Shown: positions 43,258-54,895, counted from the stretch's first letter. The stretch: 64,000 nt of DNA from Psychrobacter sanguinis (GCF_020736705.1 NZ_CP085990.1:2480001-2544000), one strand, 5' to 3'. Made by a program: numbers and translations. Notes: generated from the sequence alone by a model not told the origin.

Positions 43258-44784
43258 ATGTCTGTATCTGCCAAAATCACACCCACTCCTGAATCATTAT
43301 CGAAGCAACTGATTGAAAGTCAGGCGACGTTGAAGATTTATGATTCTATGACCACCAATAAGCGTAGCTTTGAGCCGTTACAAGTCGGTAAAGTGGGGAT
43401 GTATGTGTGTGGCATGACGGTTTACGATTATTGTCATATTGGTCATGCTCGGGTCATGGTGGCGTTCGATGTGGTATCGCGTTGGTTACGTCACTTAGGA
43501 TTTGATGTCAATTATGTGCGTAATATTACCGATATCGATGACAAAATTATCGCCCGTGCCAATGAGAATGGTGAAGAGATTGGTCAATTAACAGAACGCT
43601 TTATCACAGCCATGCATGAAGATGCTGCCGCATTAGGCTGTGAAAGCCCAGATGCAGAGCCTCGTGCCACACAGCACATTGATGACATGCTACAAATGAT
43701 CGGTACGCTTGAGCAAAAAGAGCATGCTTATGCCGCTTCTAATGGCGATGTCTATTATGCGGTGGATACTTTTGAGGGCTACGGTAAACTCTCAAAGCGT
43801 AAATTAGAGGACTTACAAGCGGGCTCACGTGTCGATGTGGATACGGACAAAAAGAATCCATTTGACTTTGTGTTATGGAAAGCCGCCAAAGCTGGCGAGC
43901 CACAGTGGGATTCAAACTGGGGCGGCGGTCGTCCCGGTTGGCACATTGAGTGTTCGGCGATGTCCACTAAGTGCTTAGGTAATAGTTTCGATATTCACGG
44001 CGGTGGTCATGATTTACAGTTTCCGCATCATGAAAACGAAATTGCTCAATCAGAAGCAGCAACGGGCTGCACCTATGCCAACAACTGGATGCATGTGGGC
44101 TTTATTAACGTCGATGGCGAAAAGATGTCTAAATCTTTGGGTAACTTTTTTACCATTCGTGAAGTGATGGAAAAGTTCCATCCAGAAACCATTCGCTTCT
44201 TTATTTTATCTAGCCATTATCGTAGTCAAGTCAACTTTTCTGATGCGGCGCTAAAAGAGGCACATTCAGGTTTAACCCGTGTGTACCAAGCCTTAAAAGC
44301 AGCGGAAGCAGTGCTGGATACGCCGGTTAATACACAGTCTGAGGCGACAGTAGATATTGCCAGTATAGATAGCGAGATTAGAGGCTATAGTGCTAACTTT
44401 ATCAAAGCTATGAACGATGACTTTAATACCCCGCAGGCCATTAGTGTGTTGTTTAGTTTGGCAAAAGAGGTTAACAAGTTAGCGCGTGAGACAGAGGATG
44501 ATCAAGCCATCGCTAAGTTGAAAGCCGCTGTAGTTACTTTAAAAGGTTTGGCAGGCACGTTAAACATTGGTCAAGTGAAGCCTACTGAGTTTTTACAAGC
44601 TCAAATTGGGGCAGTCGATGAAGGTCAGATGACAGATGAGCAAATTGATACTCTGATTCAAGAGCGTATTGATGCCAAAGCCAACAAAAACTTTGCCCGT
44701 GCGGATGAGATTCGTAATTTGCTTCAACAAAACAATATTGAATTAGAAGACAGCAAGCAAGGAACCACTTGGAGACGCATCTAA
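43258..44784 (+). CDS. cysS: Cysteinyl-tRNA synthetase
   Basis: Charges tRNA-Cys. The class I HIGH motif is in [17 protein letters not shown] (about residues 51-67), with the zinc-binding first cysteine; the block [18 protein letters not shown] and [15 protein letters not shown] holds the other ligands; KMSKS is at residues 289-293. The 508 aa protein has an extra ~28-residue N-terminus relative to E. coli CysS. The C-terminal [23 protein letters not shown] block and TTWRRI end are typical. SD AAGG before the ATG. Confidence 0.95.
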   Translation: MSVSAKITPTPESLSKQLIESQATLKIYDSMTTNKRSFEPLQVGKVGMYVCGMTVYDYCHIGHARVMVAFDVVSRWLRHLGFDVNYVRNITDIDDKIIARANENGEEIGQLTERFITAMHEDAAALGCESPDAEPRATQHIDDMLQMIGTLEQKEHAYAASNGDVYYAVDTFEGYGKLSKRKLEDLQAGSRVDVDTDKKNPFDFVLWKAAKAGEPQWDSNWGGGRPGWHIECSAMSTKCLGNSFDIHGGGHDLQFPHHENEIAQSEAATGCTYANNWMHVGFINVDGEKMSKSLGNFFTIREVMEKFHPETIRFFILSSHYRSQVNFSDAALKEAHSGLTRVYQALKAAEAVLDTPVNTQSEATVDIASIDSEIRGYSANFIKAMNDDFNTPQAISVLFSLAKEVNKLARETEDDQAIAKLKAAVVTLKGLAGTLNIGQVKPTEFLQAQIGAVDEGQMTDEQIDTLIQERIDAKANKNFARADEIRNLLQQNNIELEDSKQGTTWRRI

Positions 44785-44889
44785 GTTAAACAGAGGTTGA
44801 GTTGAATAGATGTTTAGAGTTAGATGTCTTATAAAGGTTTAATGTCGGTGGTGTAAAAAGGTATGACGGCTCAAAGAAATGGAAGGGAT

Positions 44890-46905
44890 ATGAGTGATTT
44901 AAAGGATGACGGGCCGTCAATAGCGCCTAAATTAGAAACCAAGCCAGCCATCGACTGCTTACCTTTTAAAGTCGTTTTATCACGTATGGTACGTTTATTA
45001 ATGCACGCCACTGATAACGCAGGGCTCGGTGAGCAGGTTGATTCGGCTAAGACTAACTTAACTCGGTGTATGGTGAGAGTTTTCAGTTTGGTTGTGGTGA
45101 TCATAGGGGTGTCGTCACTCTCTGTTTTGTCTCATGCCAAAGAGGGTAAAGACACTAATGAGGCTAACAAACAGCCTGAGAATTTGGTTGAATATGCCCT
45201 GCAGAAGATCGGACAAGATGGGGAAGAGTCTGAATCTGACGAAGAAGCGCCCAGTCGAACCTTATTGGCTGAGCCTGAGCTCACTGGCGAGTTCAATGAG
45301 GCTTATTATGTCATCAATAAGCTTAATACAGGACTTCCAAAATTATCTACGCCACCGAATCTAGAAACACCACTTGCGACCTTAGAATTCTTTAACAGTG
45401 CCAATCTACAGAATAACTTTGCCTTGGCAAGCTATGCTCTAAACCTAAATTTACTCCCCGAAGCTCAGCAAAAAAATGAAGCCGCTTATCTAGCACAAAA
45501 ACTAGATTATCTGATGAATGAAAAAGCATTGTATGTGTTTGATGAGATGCCGGATCGCTCAGATGGTTTGATTGAACCTGCGTTAGGGACAAATAGTCCC
45601 ATTCATGGGGTGGCCAGACGCTCCATAAAATTAGGCAGTATTAACTATAAAGGCAGAAGTGTACCTCTATATTTAGAACGCGTGCGAGTCGGCGATCAAG
45701 CCCCAGTTTGGGTGTTCTCTTCGCAAACTGTGGCCAATATTAATGCGTTATATGACATTCATAAGCCTGCAGAGTTTGAGCACTTTTTACCAGGGCCAAT
45801 GACGACTAAGATTTGGGGTATTAGCGCTTGGGAAGTGCTGACTTTATTTTTGTTTATGTTAGCCACTTTGGGTATAAGCTTTACCCTTAGTAAAGGCGTG
45901 ACAAAGTTAGTTAGTCTCTACTCTAATACCATTACCCGACGCACTAAGAGTAATGAGCTGTCCTTACGTAGTCGAAGCTTGACTGACTTCTTCTCTAAAA
46001 TAACTGTGCCTCTCACTGTCACCCTAAGCTTCTCTATGATGCTGGCTTTGGTATCTGGCAGCTTACCTAGAGTAGATGCTATTGCCACATCCACTCGGCC
46101 CATTATCTGGTTGTGTCTGGTCATGAGTGGTCTATGGCTTGGCATTAGAGGGATTAATTTCTTTGCCAACCGTTACCAAGATTATCAAATTGACTCGTTA
46201 GATGAAGAGCAGGTAAATACCCAGCGCATCAGAATGACCTACGTTTCAATCTTCAGACGTATCTTTATTTTTGTGGTGGTGCTGGGTGGTATATGGATAA
46301 GTTTGGCAGAATTCACTGATTTAGAAGGATTAGGTACCACGTTATTGACCTCTGCCGGTATTGCAGGCGCTATTATAGGTATCGCGGCTCAGCCTACTTT
46401 GGGCAATATTATTGCTGGATTCCAGGTAGCGATTACGCAGCCAGTACGCATTGGCGATACCATATTTGTTAATGATATCTGGTGTGAGGTAGAAGACTTA
46501 CGTTATACCTATGCGGTATTAAAAACTTGGGATGATAGACGACTTATTGTACCCATGAAGTATTTTGTCACTGAGGTGCTGGAAAACTGGTCACATACTT
46601 CATCACATCAGTCAAGTGCTATTCACTTGTATGTCGACTATGGGGCAGATATTGATGCCATAGAGCAGAAGTTTTATGAGTTGGCTATAGCTCATAAACT
46701 ATGGGACAAAGAAATGAAGCCTGAGATGAGAGTCACCGAAGTGACCCAAGAAAGTATTACACTACGAGGTAAAGTTAGCGCTGATGGGCCGATGAACGCT
46801 TGGAATTTGGAATGCGATATTCGTAAGCAAATGCTGGATTACTTAAATGAGACGCATCGTGACTATTTACCGACGGATCGTATTACGCTTGCACCAAGAG
46901 ATTAA
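44890..46905 (+). CDS. MscS-family mechanosensitive channel with large N-terminal domain
   Basis: Small-conductance mechanosensitive channel. The pore helix and vestibule motif reads LLTSAGIAGAIIGIAAQPTLGNIIAGFQVAITQPVRIGD in the C-terminal third, followed by the beta domain (WCEVEDLRYTYAVLKTWDDRRLIVP). Before it are about five membrane segments. An N-terminal hydrophobic segment (FSLVVVIIGVSSLSVLSHA) followed by ~230 mostly hydrophilic residues suggests a periplasmic domain. I chose the ATG at 44890 because GGAAGGG lies just upstream; the ATG at 44863 would add nine residues. About 671 aa. Confidence 0.88.
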   Translation: MSDLKDDGPSIAPKLETKPAIDCLPFKVVLSRMVRLLMHATDNAGLGEQVDSAKTNLTRCMVRVFSLVVVIIGVSSLSVLSHAKEGKDTNEANKQPENLVEYALQKIGQDGEESESDEEAPSRTLLAEPELTGEFNEAYYVINKLNTGLPKLSTPPNLETPLATLEFFNSANLQNNFALASYALNLNLLPEAQQKNEAAYLAQKLDYLMNEKALYVFDEMPDRSDGLIEPALGTNSPIHGVARRSIKLGSINYKGRSVPLYLERVRVGDQAPVWVFSSQTVANINALYDIHKPAEFEHFLPGPMTTKIWGISAWEVLTLFLFMLATLGISFTLSKGVTKLVSLYSNTITRRTKSNELSLRSRSLTDFFSKITVPLTVTLSFSMMLALVSGSLPRVDAIATSTRPIIWLCLVMSGLWLGIRGINFFANRYQDYQIDSLDEEQVNTQRIRMTYVSIFRRIFIFVVVLGGIWISLAEFTDLEGLGTTLLTSAGIAGAIIGIAAQPTLGNIIAGFQVAITQPVRIGDTIFVNDIWCEVEDLRYTYAVLKTWDDRRLIVPMKYFVTEVLENWSHTSSHQSSAIHLYVDYGADIDAIEQKFYELAIAHKLWDKEMKPEMRVTEVTQESITLRGKVSADGPMNAWNLECDIRKQMLDYLNETHRDYLPTDRITLAPRD

Positions 46906-47247
46906 ATTTCGCACCTAGAAGTTAAGTTTTAGAGCGGCAGATTAACTGCTTACTTTGCCTGCTACGAGAGATAGATATTGATTTGAAAGCCAGTTTATGC
47001 AACTCGCCCCTTTATTACCTATATCTCTTAATTATTGGGACTAAATTTAAAGTTGAGATATTAGGCTCTGTTATTGAAAGTGAGCAACCTGCTATTGTAA
47101 GTTGAGGGACAATAACACCAGCAAAGTTGTCATTATTAATAATTACTTAAAGCGTATTTAACCGCGAAACTCTTTAAATTCAACTGCTCACAAAAGCATT
47201 TATTTTGTTATAATAGGTTGCTTATTTTCCCTAGCCAAGAGGTCTGT
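46906..47247. other. Upstream region of guaB
   Basis: About 340 bases without a gene. A TATAAT at 47209-47214 could be the guaB -10; no good -35 sits at the expected distance. Confidence 0.4.
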
Positions 47248-48720
47248 ATGTTGCGAATCGTAGATGATGCCCTAACTTTTGATGATGTTTTACTCCTACC
47301 TGCATATTCAAATGTGCTTCCTAAATCAGCTTCATTGACGACGCGATTAACTGAAGAGATTTCATTGAATCTTCCTATCATATCTGCAGCAATGGATACA
47401 GTGACTGAGTCAGAAATGGCCATCACCATGGCTCAACTTGGTGGTCTAGGTATTGTGCATAAAAACATGGATATTGATCGTCAAGCCATGCAAGTGCGCC
47501 GAGTGAAAAAATTCGAAGCCGGTACGGTGGTAGATCCTATTACTGTAACCCCAGATATCACTGTGGGTGAGCTACTTCGTATTACTCATGAAAATAACAT
47601 TTCTGGTGTACCAGTGGTTGAGGCAGGCAGTGGCCAGGTAGTGGGTATTGTTACTCACCGTGATGTGCGTTTTGAAACCAATCACAACCAGCCTGTTAGC
47701 AATGTCATGACGCCTCAAGATAAGCTAGTGACAGTGAAAGAAGGCGAAAGTAACGAAAGAATTAAAAAATTACTGCATGAACACCGTATCGAAAAAGTGC
47801 TAGTGGTTGACGACAACTTCGGCCTAAAAGGTATGATCACGGTTAATGACTTTAACAAAGCTGAGAATAACCCAAATGCTTGTAAAGACTCTCAAGGTCG
47901 CTTACGTGTGGGCGCAGCTGTCGGTACAGGTGCAGACACTCAAGCCCGTGTAGAAGCATTGGTTGAAGCTGAAGTTGATGTTATTGTTGTAGATACTGCG
48001 CATGGTCATTCGCAAGGCGTTATTGATAAAGTAAACTGGGTGAAGAAAAACTTCCCACACATTCAAGTTATCGGTGGCAACATCGCAACCGGTGATGCTG
48101 CTCTAGCTTTACGTGATGCGGGCGCGAACGCTGTGAAAGTTGGTATCGGTCCTGGCTCTATTTGTACCACGCGTATTATTGCTGGTATTGGGGTACCTCA
48201 AATCTCTGCTATCGATAATGTAGCATCAGCACTTAAAGACAGCATTCCATTGATCGCTGATGGTGGTATCCGTTATTCAGGTGATATGGCGAAGGCCATT
48301 GCCGCGGGTGCTTCTTGCATCATGGTGGGCTCATTATTGGCCGGTACTGAAGAAGCGCCAGGTGAAGTAGAGCTGTTCCAAGGTCGTTATTATAAAGCTT
48401 ACCGTGGCATGGGTAGCTTAGGGGCTATGTCTGGCTCTAACGGCTCATCAGACCGTTACTTCCAAGACGCCAAAGACGGTGTTGAGAAGTTAGTACCAGA
48501 AGGTATCGAAGGTCGTGTGCCTTACAAAGGTCCTGTTAATGGTATTGTGAACCAATTAGTAGGCGGCTTACGTTCTTCTATGGGTTACACCGGTTGTGCC
48601 ACTATCGAAGAGATGCGTACCAAGCCTCAATTCATTAAAGTGACTTCTGCCGGTATGAAAGAGTCGCATGTACACGACGTTCAAATTACCAAAGAAGCGC
48701 CTAACTATCGCATCAGCTAA
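47248..48720 (+). CDS. guaB: IMP dehydrogenase
   Basis: Oxidises IMP to XMP, the first committed step to GMP. The N-terminal [17 protein letters not shown], two CBS domains at about residues 90-205, the NAD/IMP part ([14 protein letters not shown]), catalytic Cys306 in [13 protein letters not shown] and the flap [16 protein letters not shown] are all present. I used the ATG at 47248 with AAGAGG upstream (490 aa); an in-frame ATG at 47218 precedes the -10-like region only by sharing it and is unlikely. Followed by a terminator at 48891. Confidence 0.96.
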   Translation: MLRIVDDALTFDDVLLLPAYSNVLPKSASLTTRLTEEISLNLPIISAAMDTVTESEMAITMAQLGGLGIVHKNMDIDRQAMQVRRVKKFEAGTVVDPITVTPDITVGELLRITHENNISGVPVVEAGSGQVVGIVTHRDVRFETNHNQPVSNVMTPQDKLVTVKEGESNERIKKLLHEHRIEKVLVVDDNFGLKGMITVNDFNKAENNPNACKDSQGRLRVGAAVGTGADTQARVEALVEAEVDVIVVDTAHGHSQGVIDKVNWVKKNFPHIQVIGGNIATGDAALALRDAGANAVKVGIGPGSICTTRIIAGIGVPQISAIDNVASALKDSIPLIADGGIRYSGDMAKAIAAGASCIMVGSLLAGTEEAPGEVELFQGRYYKAYRGMGSLGAMSGSNGSSDRYFQDAKDGVEKLVPEGIEGRVPYKGPVNGIVNQLVGGLRSSMGYTGCATIEEMRTKPQFIKVTSAGMKESHVHDVQITKEAPNYRIS

Positions 48721-48890
48721 TCGATAGAATTGATTATGCCGTATGCTAACTAAGTTACAGGTAGCTGTTGCATAATTTATTGTTATAGAAATGACACTCA
48801 GTTGAGCCTATTTATCACTAATTTAAATAGGCTTAGCCACGTTTTTTATTAAAATGATAGGAAGTGTCGATTGTTCTCAAATAGTGATTT

Positions 48891-48923
48891 AAAAGACCAA
48901 AAGACCATATCTTTTGGTCTTTT
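48891..48923 (+). terminator. Terminator after guaB
   Basis: Perfect 14-bp stem AAAAGACCAAAAGA / TCTTTTGGTCTTTT with a 5-nt loop, then T-run. It lies 170 nt after the guaB stop and 60 nt before glmM. Confidence 0.85.
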
Positions 48924-48982
48924 TTTTGTAGTATATTAGGACATAATAAATTCAATTTAACCGTTAATTATTTGAGGTATAT

Positions 48983-50341
48983 ATGAGCTATTTCGGTACA
49001 GATGGTATTCGTGGTCTTTTTGGTAAATTTCCTATCACCCCTGATTTCGTTTTAAAGCTAGGTTATGTGGCCGGACAGGTTTTGGTAGACAAAAACCCTA
49101 ACCCCAAAAAGAAACCGAGCGTGGTGATTGGTAAAGACACACGTCTATCAGGCTATGTTATCGAAGCAGCGCTGCAAGCAGGATTTAACTCAGCAGGGGT
49201 CGATGTTCATATGATCGGCCCTTTACCGACACCTGCTATCGCCCATTTAACCCGTAGCTTTCATGCCGATGCTGGGGTAGTTATTTCTGCGTCTCATAAC
49301 CCTTATTATGATAATGGTATTAAGTTCTTTTCAGGAGATGGCCGTAAACTTAGCGATGACATGCAAAACGCCATCAATGAAAAGCTAGAGGGTATTGTTG
49401 AAGGTCATGCTGATTATTTTCAAGAAGACCCTGCACGATTGGGTAAGCATTTCAGAATCAATGATGCCAAAGGGCGTTACATTGAGTTCTGTAAAGGCAG
49501 CTTCCCTTACCAATACGATTTGTCTAATCTGACTATTGTTATCGACTGTGCAAATGGGGCAGGCTATAGTGTAGGCCCTCGTGTGTTACGTGAGTTAGGC
49601 GCAAATGTTATCGCTATTCATAACAAGCCAAATGGCGTTAATATTAATGATAAATGTGGTTCTACTTATCCAGAAACCATCCAACAAGCCGTTGTAGAGC
49701 ATAAAGCCGATGTCGGTATTGCTTTAGATGGTGATGGTGACCGTATTGTTATGGTCGATGAAAATGGCGTGCTGGTAGATGGTGATGGTATTTTATATAT
49801 CTTAGCCACTAAGTCGGAAACCAAAGCAGCCGGTGTGGTCGGTACCCAAATGAGTAATATGGGACTGCAATTGGCACTTGAAGCAGAAGGCATTCCTCTA
49901 GAGAGAGCCAAAGTAGGCGATAGATATGTGATGCAAGGTCTAGAGGCAAATGATTGGATTTTAGGCGGTGAGCCTTCAGGTCATATTCTATGTTTAGACA
50001 AGAGTCGTACGGGTGATGCGATCATTGCCGGTCTTCAAATCTTAGCAGTTATGGCAGAAACCAAGCAAACGCTTAGCCAGTTAACCGCAGGCTTTAAGCT
50101 ATTGCCACAAAGTTTGGTAAACGTACGTCTTGAGCAGATGCAAGATCCTTATGACTTCCCAGAATTAGTCCAAGCTTTTGACGAGGCTTCAAAAAGCATT
50201 GAGGGACGAGGAAGAATTCTGATTCGTAAGTCAGGTACTGAGCCTTTGATTCGGGTTATGGTTGAGCTTGATAATACGGAAGAGTGCGATGCGTTGGCTC
50301 ATAAGCTCGCAGATAAAGTCAAAGCTGTTATGGCGGGCTAA
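48983..50341 (+). CDS. glmM: Phosphoglucosamine mutase
   Basis: Interconverts glucosamine 6-phosphate and glucosamine 1-phosphate for peptidoglycan and LPS precursors. The start [11 protein letters not shown], phosphoserine loop [18 protein letters not shown] with Ser104, metal loop [14 protein letters not shown], sugar-binding GGEPSGHI and phosphate-binding [14 protein letters not shown] are all seen. 452 aa is the usual length. SD GAGG precedes the ATG. Confidence 0.96.
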   Translation: MSYFGTDGIRGLFGKFPITPDFVLKLGYVAGQVLVDKNPNPKKKPSVVIGKDTRLSGYVIEAALQAGFNSAGVDVHMIGPLPTPAIAHLTRSFHADAGVVISASHNPYYDNGIKFFSGDGRKLSDDMQNAINEKLEGIVEGHADYFQEDPARLGKHFRINDAKGRYIEFCKGSFPYQYDLSNLTIVIDCANGAGYSVGPRVLRELGANVIAIHNKPNGVNINDKCGSTYPETIQQAVVEHKADVGIALDGDGDRIVMVDENGVLVDGDGILYILATKSETKAAGVVGTQMSNMGLQLALEAEGIPLERAKVGDRYVMQGLEANDWILGGEPSGHILCLDKSRTGDAIIAGLQILAVMAETKQTLSQLTAGFKLLPQSLVNVRLEQMQDPYDFPELVQAFDEASKSIEGRGRILIRKSGTEPLIRVMVELDNTEECDALAHKLADKVKAVMAG

Positions 50342-50456
50342 TAAAGGTATTGATTCGGCATTTTTCTATTAAATATATTGAGTGCCCTTATAAGACTTAT
50401 CAGCATAAAAACAATTTATAGGGGTTAATACAAATAGGGCGTAACATAGGTGATTT

Positions 50457-51101
50457 ATGGACTTTACGGATCAAAGAGTATCGTATGAAAAGGGCGAACT
50501 TCATGAAGAAGTTTTATTAAATGACCCTTTTGAGTTACTTACCTTATGGGTGAGTGAAGCGATTGAACAAAAGGTTCCTGAACCTTATGCCATTAGCTTG
50601 GCCACTTGTGGTTCTGATAGTATGCCAGCGGTTAGGACAGTATTAGTACGTGAAATTAATGATAAAGGCATTGTGTTTTACACCAATTACCTAAGCGAAA
50701 AGGGTCAGGATATTGCACAAAACCCTCACGCTGAAAGTCTGTTCTTTTGGCACGATATGCAGCGTCAGGTAAGAATCCGAGGCAGTATCGCTAAAGTAGA
50801 CCTTGCCACCACAGAGGCTTATTTCCAAAAACGTCCTTATGAAAGTCAAATAGGTGCTTGGGTCAGTCAACCGCAAAGTGGAGAAGTGGATAGCCGAGAC
50901 ACTATGGACGACAAGTTTGCAGCGCTTAAGCAACAGTATCCTGAAGGCAGTGTGCCGACGCCCGACTTTTGGGGAGGGTATCAGATTACCGCGACTGAGA
51001 TAGAATTTTGGCAAGGCAGACCCAACAGATTGCACGACAGAATACTGTATACAAAAGCAGCGGGCAGTGAAAATTGGACCATTAAGCGTCTATTGCCATA
51101 A
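50457..51101 (+). CDS. pdxH: Pyridoxamine 5'-phosphate oxidase
   Basis: FMN enzyme that makes pyridoxal 5'-phosphate from PNP or PMP. FMN and substrate blocks RTVLVREINDKGIVFYTNY, SQIGAWVSQPQS and WGGYQITATEIEFWQGRPNRLHDR are diagnostic, and the protein ends in the conserved RLLP. 214 aa. It begins 116 nt after glmM and could be on the same transcript. Confidence 0.95.
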   Translation: MDFTDQRVSYEKGELHEEVLLNDPFELLTLWVSEAIEQKVPEPYAISLATCGSDSMPAVRTVLVREINDKGIVFYTNYLSEKGQDIAQNPHAESLFFWHDMQRQVRIRGSIAKVDLATTEAYFQKRPYESQIGAWVSQPQSGEVDSRDTMDDKFAALKQQYPEGSVPTPDFWGGYQITATEIEFWQGRPNRLHDRILYTKAAGSENWTIKRLLP

Positions 51102-51243
51102 ATTTTATAGGTACTTACCTTGTTATGGGTACTCATTTTATTGGCGTAATGCTTATAAGCCAATAATAAGCATAAGGTCGTTGACCTCTATAAATTTATA
51201 ATAATGATTAGCACTTACTTTTTACCTTGGGATATTTAGGTTT

Positions 51244-52059
51244 ATGATCCGTTTTGTTAGTTTTAATATCAATGGCATTAGAGCACGTCAGCATCAATTA
51301 GAAGCGGTTAGAGATATTATTGACCCTGATGTAATGGGTATTCAAGAGACCAAAGTACATGATGAGCAGTTTCCTTTACAAGATGTAGAGTCTCTAGGCT
51401 ATCATGTGGAGTATTTTGGTCAAAAAGCTCACTATGGCGTGGCTTTGGTCTCGAAAGTTAAGCCGATATTTGTACAAAAAGGTTTTCCAGGTGAGTCTGA
51501 AGAGGCACAAAAGCGGTTTATTCATGCCCGTTATGTTTTTGATGGTAAAGAGATTGATGTGTTGAATGGTTATTTTCCGCAAGGGGAAAGCCGTGATCAC
51601 GAAATCAAGTTTCCTATGAAAAGAGACTATTACGCCTCACTCAATGAGTATGTCGATCAGTTAAAAGAGGAAGGGCGTACTTTGATTATCATGGGGGATA
51701 TGAATATTGCCCCTGAAGACAATGATGTTGGTATTGGTGAGAAGAATGCACAGCGTTGGCTCAAGAATGGTAAGACCTCTTTCTTGCCTGAAGAGAGAGA
51801 GTGGTACAGCGCTTTGATGAGCCGTGATTTATTTGATACTTACCGTATTCATAACCCAGATTGTAATGAGAAATTTAGCTGGTTTGATTACCGCAGTCGT
51901 GGCTTTGACGATGACCCTAAGCGAGGTCTAAGAATTGATCATATCCTGTGCACAGATGACATTAAAGACCATTGCATTGATGCCGGTATTAGTTATGAAT
52001 TAAGAGCGATGGAAAAGCCATCCGACCATGCGCCAATTTGGGCTTCTTTCAAGTTCTAA
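51244..52059 (+). CDS. xthA: Exodeoxyribonuclease III (AP endonuclease)
   Basis: Base-excision repair AP endonuclease and 3' repair exonuclease of the ExoIII/EEP fold. Seen motifs: FNINGIRAR at the N-terminus, MGIQETKVHDEQFP with the metal-binding Glu, IMGDMNIAPEDNDVG, LRIDHILCT and the final SDHAPIW with the catalytic His. 271 aa matches E. coli XthA. Confidence 0.95.
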   Translation: MIRFVSFNINGIRARQHQLEAVRDIIDPDVMGIQETKVHDEQFPLQDVESLGYHVEYFGQKAHYGVALVSKVKPIFVQKGFPGESEEAQKRFIHARYVFDGKEIDVLNGYFPQGESRDHEIKFPMKRDYYASLNEYVDQLKEEGRTLIIMGDMNIAPEDNDVGIGEKNAQRWLKNGKTSFLPEEREWYSALMSRDLFDTYRIHNPDCNEKFSWFDYRSRGFDDDPKRGLRIDHILCTDDIKDHCIDAGISYELRAMEKPSDHAPIWASFKF

Positions 52060-52141
52060 GAAATAGCCTAAGCAAATAAAATTAACTTAAATTAAATAAA
52101 GACTGCACCGATAATTTTTAACCGATAAGTAAGGGACATTT

Positions 52142-53383
52142 ATGCCAGTAGGAAATATTGCACCACCAGACGTTATCCATGCCATTAAGGGCGTTGAAAT
52201 TGGTATTACCGCTGCTGGTGTGCGCTATAAAGACCGTGATGATTTGGTCGTATTTCGCTTGGCGGATAGTGCCACGGTTGCATGTGTTACCACCAGCAAT
52301 AAATGCTGTGCTGCACCAGTATTGTTAGTGCGTGAGCATTTGAAGCAGCTTGCAGACAGCAATAAATCAGCACGATATTTGCTGATTAATACAGGCAATG
52401 CCAATGCTGCGACCGGCGATGAAGGTTATCGTCGTGCGCTACAGACTTGTGAGGTGTTGGCGGATAAAACGGGTGTGGCGGTCAATCAAGTAATGCCTTT
52501 TTCTACCGGTGTCATCGGTGAGGTTATCAATAGCGAGGCCATTATTAAAGGTTTAGAGTCGTGTTTGGCTGATTTATCACAAGATAATTGGTTAGCAGCC
52601 GCCAATGCTATTAGAACTACCGATACCATTCCCAAAGTAGCCAGCACTCAGATTACGGTCGATGATAGTACTGAATATAGTGTGACCGGTATTTCTAAAG
52701 GGGCGGGCATGATTCGCCCTAATATGGCTACTATGTTAGGTTATGTGGCCACTGATGCACCGATCACTCAGCCATTACTACAACAGATGTTGATTGAACT
52801 TACCAATCAATCTTTTAACCGCATCACCATCGATGGTGATACCTCGACCAATGATTGCTGTGTGTTAATTGCCACTGGTGATAATGAGTCGAATCTGATT
52901 GATTCTAAGCAGCATCCGCATTATGCCCGATTGTTCGAAGCATTGAAGCAAGTATTTGTTCGTTTGGCGACTTTGATTGTACGTGACGGCGAAGGCGCTA
53001 CTAAGTTTATTACGGTTAAAGTGACTGGTGGCAAGACCGTTGAAGACTGTTGTGATGTGGCTTACGCCGTAGCACATTCACCCTTGGTTAAGACAGCTTT
53101 CTTTGCCAGTGATCCAAACTGGGGTCGTATTGTTGCGGCTGTGGGTTATTCAGGGGCTGAAAATCTAGATGCTAACCAAGTCAGTGTCACTTTAGACGAT
53201 GTGGCTATTTGTACACGAGGTCAGTTGGATCCTAACTATACCGAAGAACAAGGGCAAAAGGTCATGAGCCGACCTGAGATTACTATTAATATTGATTTGG
53301 GTATGGGGGATGCAGCAGACACAGTCTATACCTGTGACCTATCTCATGAATATGTCAGTATTAATGCAGATTATCGCAGTTAA
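52142..53383 (+). CDS. argJ: Glutamate N-acetyltransferase / ornithine acetyltransferase
   Basis: Transfers acetyl from N-acetylornithine to glutamate, recycling the acetyl group in arginine synthesis. The precursor cleaves itself at the Ala/Thr junction in KGAGMIRPNMATMLGY, which makes Thr197 the nucleophile. Other blocks: NTGNANAATG, STGVIGE and DPNWGRIVAAVGYSG, ending EYVSINADYRS. 413 aa. SD AAGGGA precedes the ATG. Confidence 0.95.
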   Translation: MPVGNIAPPDVIHAIKGVEIGITAAGVRYKDRDDLVVFRLADSATVACVTTSNKCCAAPVLLVREHLKQLADSNKSARYLLINTGNANAATGDEGYRRALQTCEVLADKTGVAVNQVMPFSTGVIGEVINSEAIIKGLESCLADLSQDNWLAAANAIRTTDTIPKVASTQITVDDSTEYSVTGISKGAGMIRPNMATMLGYVATDAPITQPLLQQMLIELTNQSFNRITIDGDTSTNDCCVLIATGDNESNLIDSKQHPHYARLFEALKQVFVRLATLIVRDGEGATKFITVKVTGGKTVEDCCDVAYAVAHSPLVKTAFFASDPNWGRIVAAVGYSGAENLDANQVSVTLDDVAICTRGQLDPNYTEEQGQKVMSRPEITINIDLGMGDAADTVYTCDLSHEYVSINADYRS

Positions 53384-53422
53384 GAGCCTGTTGTAGGTTT
53401 ATCAAATAAATACGACTGGGTT

Positions 53423-54475
53423 TTAGTCTTTAGAGGCAGTGTTTACTTCTAGTGAATTAAGCGTTGCCTCTTTTTCTATGTCCGTTATTGTACCGCTAAA
53501 ATGCTCAGCGAATAAATCAGCCAGATAACGCGCCAACGCATAAGGGATATCGTGTCCTAAACCTGGAATAAGCTTAAAAGTAGCATGAGGAATGGTCTTG
53601 GCTAGGCTGTGACCATGAGCAGGGGGCAGTAGCCTGTCCTTGGAGCCATGCACGATTAAAGTAGGTTGTTTTATTTTGCTATCAGTTTCCACCAAAGAGC
53701 CGGTTGCTAAAACAGCCAATAGCTGACGATTGACTCCTTTGGGATAAAAACGCCGCTTATAAAGAGTTTTTGTTTTTTTTAAGGCTCGTCTTTCATCGAA
53801 GAAATCAGGTGATGCGATTACCCGTTGTAATTGTAAGTTGTTTTCAATTACCTCTTTAGGGTCTTTCAAATCGGCTACCGGTTTGGTTAGCGCTCTTAAG
53901 GCATCAAGCTTTGGTGGTGGCAAAAAAGGCTTATTGTTACTGGTTGCCAGTAGACCTAGCTTTTCTACCCGTTCAGGATATTCAGCGGCCAATATTTGAG
54001 CTATCATCCCACCCATCGACATACCAATGACATAACACTTCTCAATCTCTAAAGCATTTAAAAGTTGATGCACATCCTCTGTCATATCATATAGTGTGTA
54101 GGGGATACTGTCCTCTTCAATCTTAATCGGTAATCCCAGTTTGAATCTAGACAGTAAGGCCAGTTTTTTAGAGACGGACTTATATTCTTTGGTAAGCTTG
54201 TTTTTATGCTTTAGCTTGCTGGATTTGCCAATGTCTCTATTATCAAATCGAATAACCTGATAGCCGCAGCTGATTAAACGCTCACAAAACACATTAGACC
54301 AAACTAAAGATTGTGCCCCAAGCCCCATGATTAACAAAATGATAGGGTCTCCTTCATTACCACCACGTTCTAAGTAGAATTTATACTTGGGTGTTTTAAT
54401 TTTATATGCCTGCATAAAATGCGCATATTTCGAAGGTTTGGTTTTAATCTGATACGGTGATTCTGGAGTGGACAT
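53423..54475 (-). CDS. Alpha/beta hydrolase (copy 1)
   Basis: Alpha/beta-hydrolase fold enzyme. Oxyanion region LIMGLGAQSLVW, FDNRDIGKSS, nucleophile elbow GMSMGGMIAQ (Ser), acid in IVHGSKDRLLP and final His in GLGHDIPYA give a full catalytic triad. Related to aclacinomycin-methylesterase-like hydrolases. The ATG at 54475 (350 aa) aligns with the paralogue; the TTG at 54535 is unlikely. Its paralogue starts about 420 nt away on the same strand. Substrate unknown; ester hydrolysis is likely. Confidence 0.85.
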   Translation of the reverse strand: MSTPESPYQIKTKPSKYAHFMQAYKIKTPKYKFYLERGGNEGDPIILLIMGLGAQSLVWSNVFCERLISCGYQVIRFDNRDIGKSSKLKHKNKLTKEYKSVSKKLALLSRFKLGLPIKIEEDSIPYTLYDMTEDVHQLLNALEIEKCYVIGMSMGGMIAQILAAEYPERVEKLGLLATSNNKPFLPPPKLDALRALTKPVADLKDPKEVIENNLQLQRVIASPDFFDERRALKKTKTLYKRRFYPKGVNRQLLAVLATGSLVETDSKIKQPTLIVHGSKDRLLPPAHGHSLAKTIPHATFKLIPGLGHDIPYALARYLADLFAEHFSGTITDIEKEATLNSLEVNTASKD

Positions 54476-54895
54476 AGAGCACAACCTAGTATTTTGTAAT
54501 AATACCTTTGCTATAAAACAACCTATTTGTGTCAAACTCGCTAAACCTACGACTTATCAATTGTATGATTTGTGGTTTTTGCGTTTGCTTTCCTAAATAG
54601 GAAGATTTCTAGAGGTGATATAGGCGGTTAGCAAAAGGCTATTATCAAAGAAGACTAGAGCATTTGAATGTCATTTTGATGACAATTAGCCATAAAATGC
54701 TGTGATTAGGTACTGCTAGAAGCTAGAGAAGGTCTAGGCTCTAGCAGAAACTAATAGTAGTTTAAGTTTTATAGGTACTATTTTTTGAGCAATAGGATTG
54801 CTAAAGTATAGGGTTTCCAGAATAATAAAGTGCTTTTGACTGAATAACACAGTACGTTAAATTAAGCACAGCGTAATTAAGCACTGCGTAGTAGA
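54476..54895. other. Gap between the two hydrolase genes
   Basis: About 420 bases. Contains a 15-bp imperfect tandem repeat (54860-54889, AATTAAGCACAGCGT unit, one mismatch) just after the stop of copy 2. No gene seen. Confidence 0.4.
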
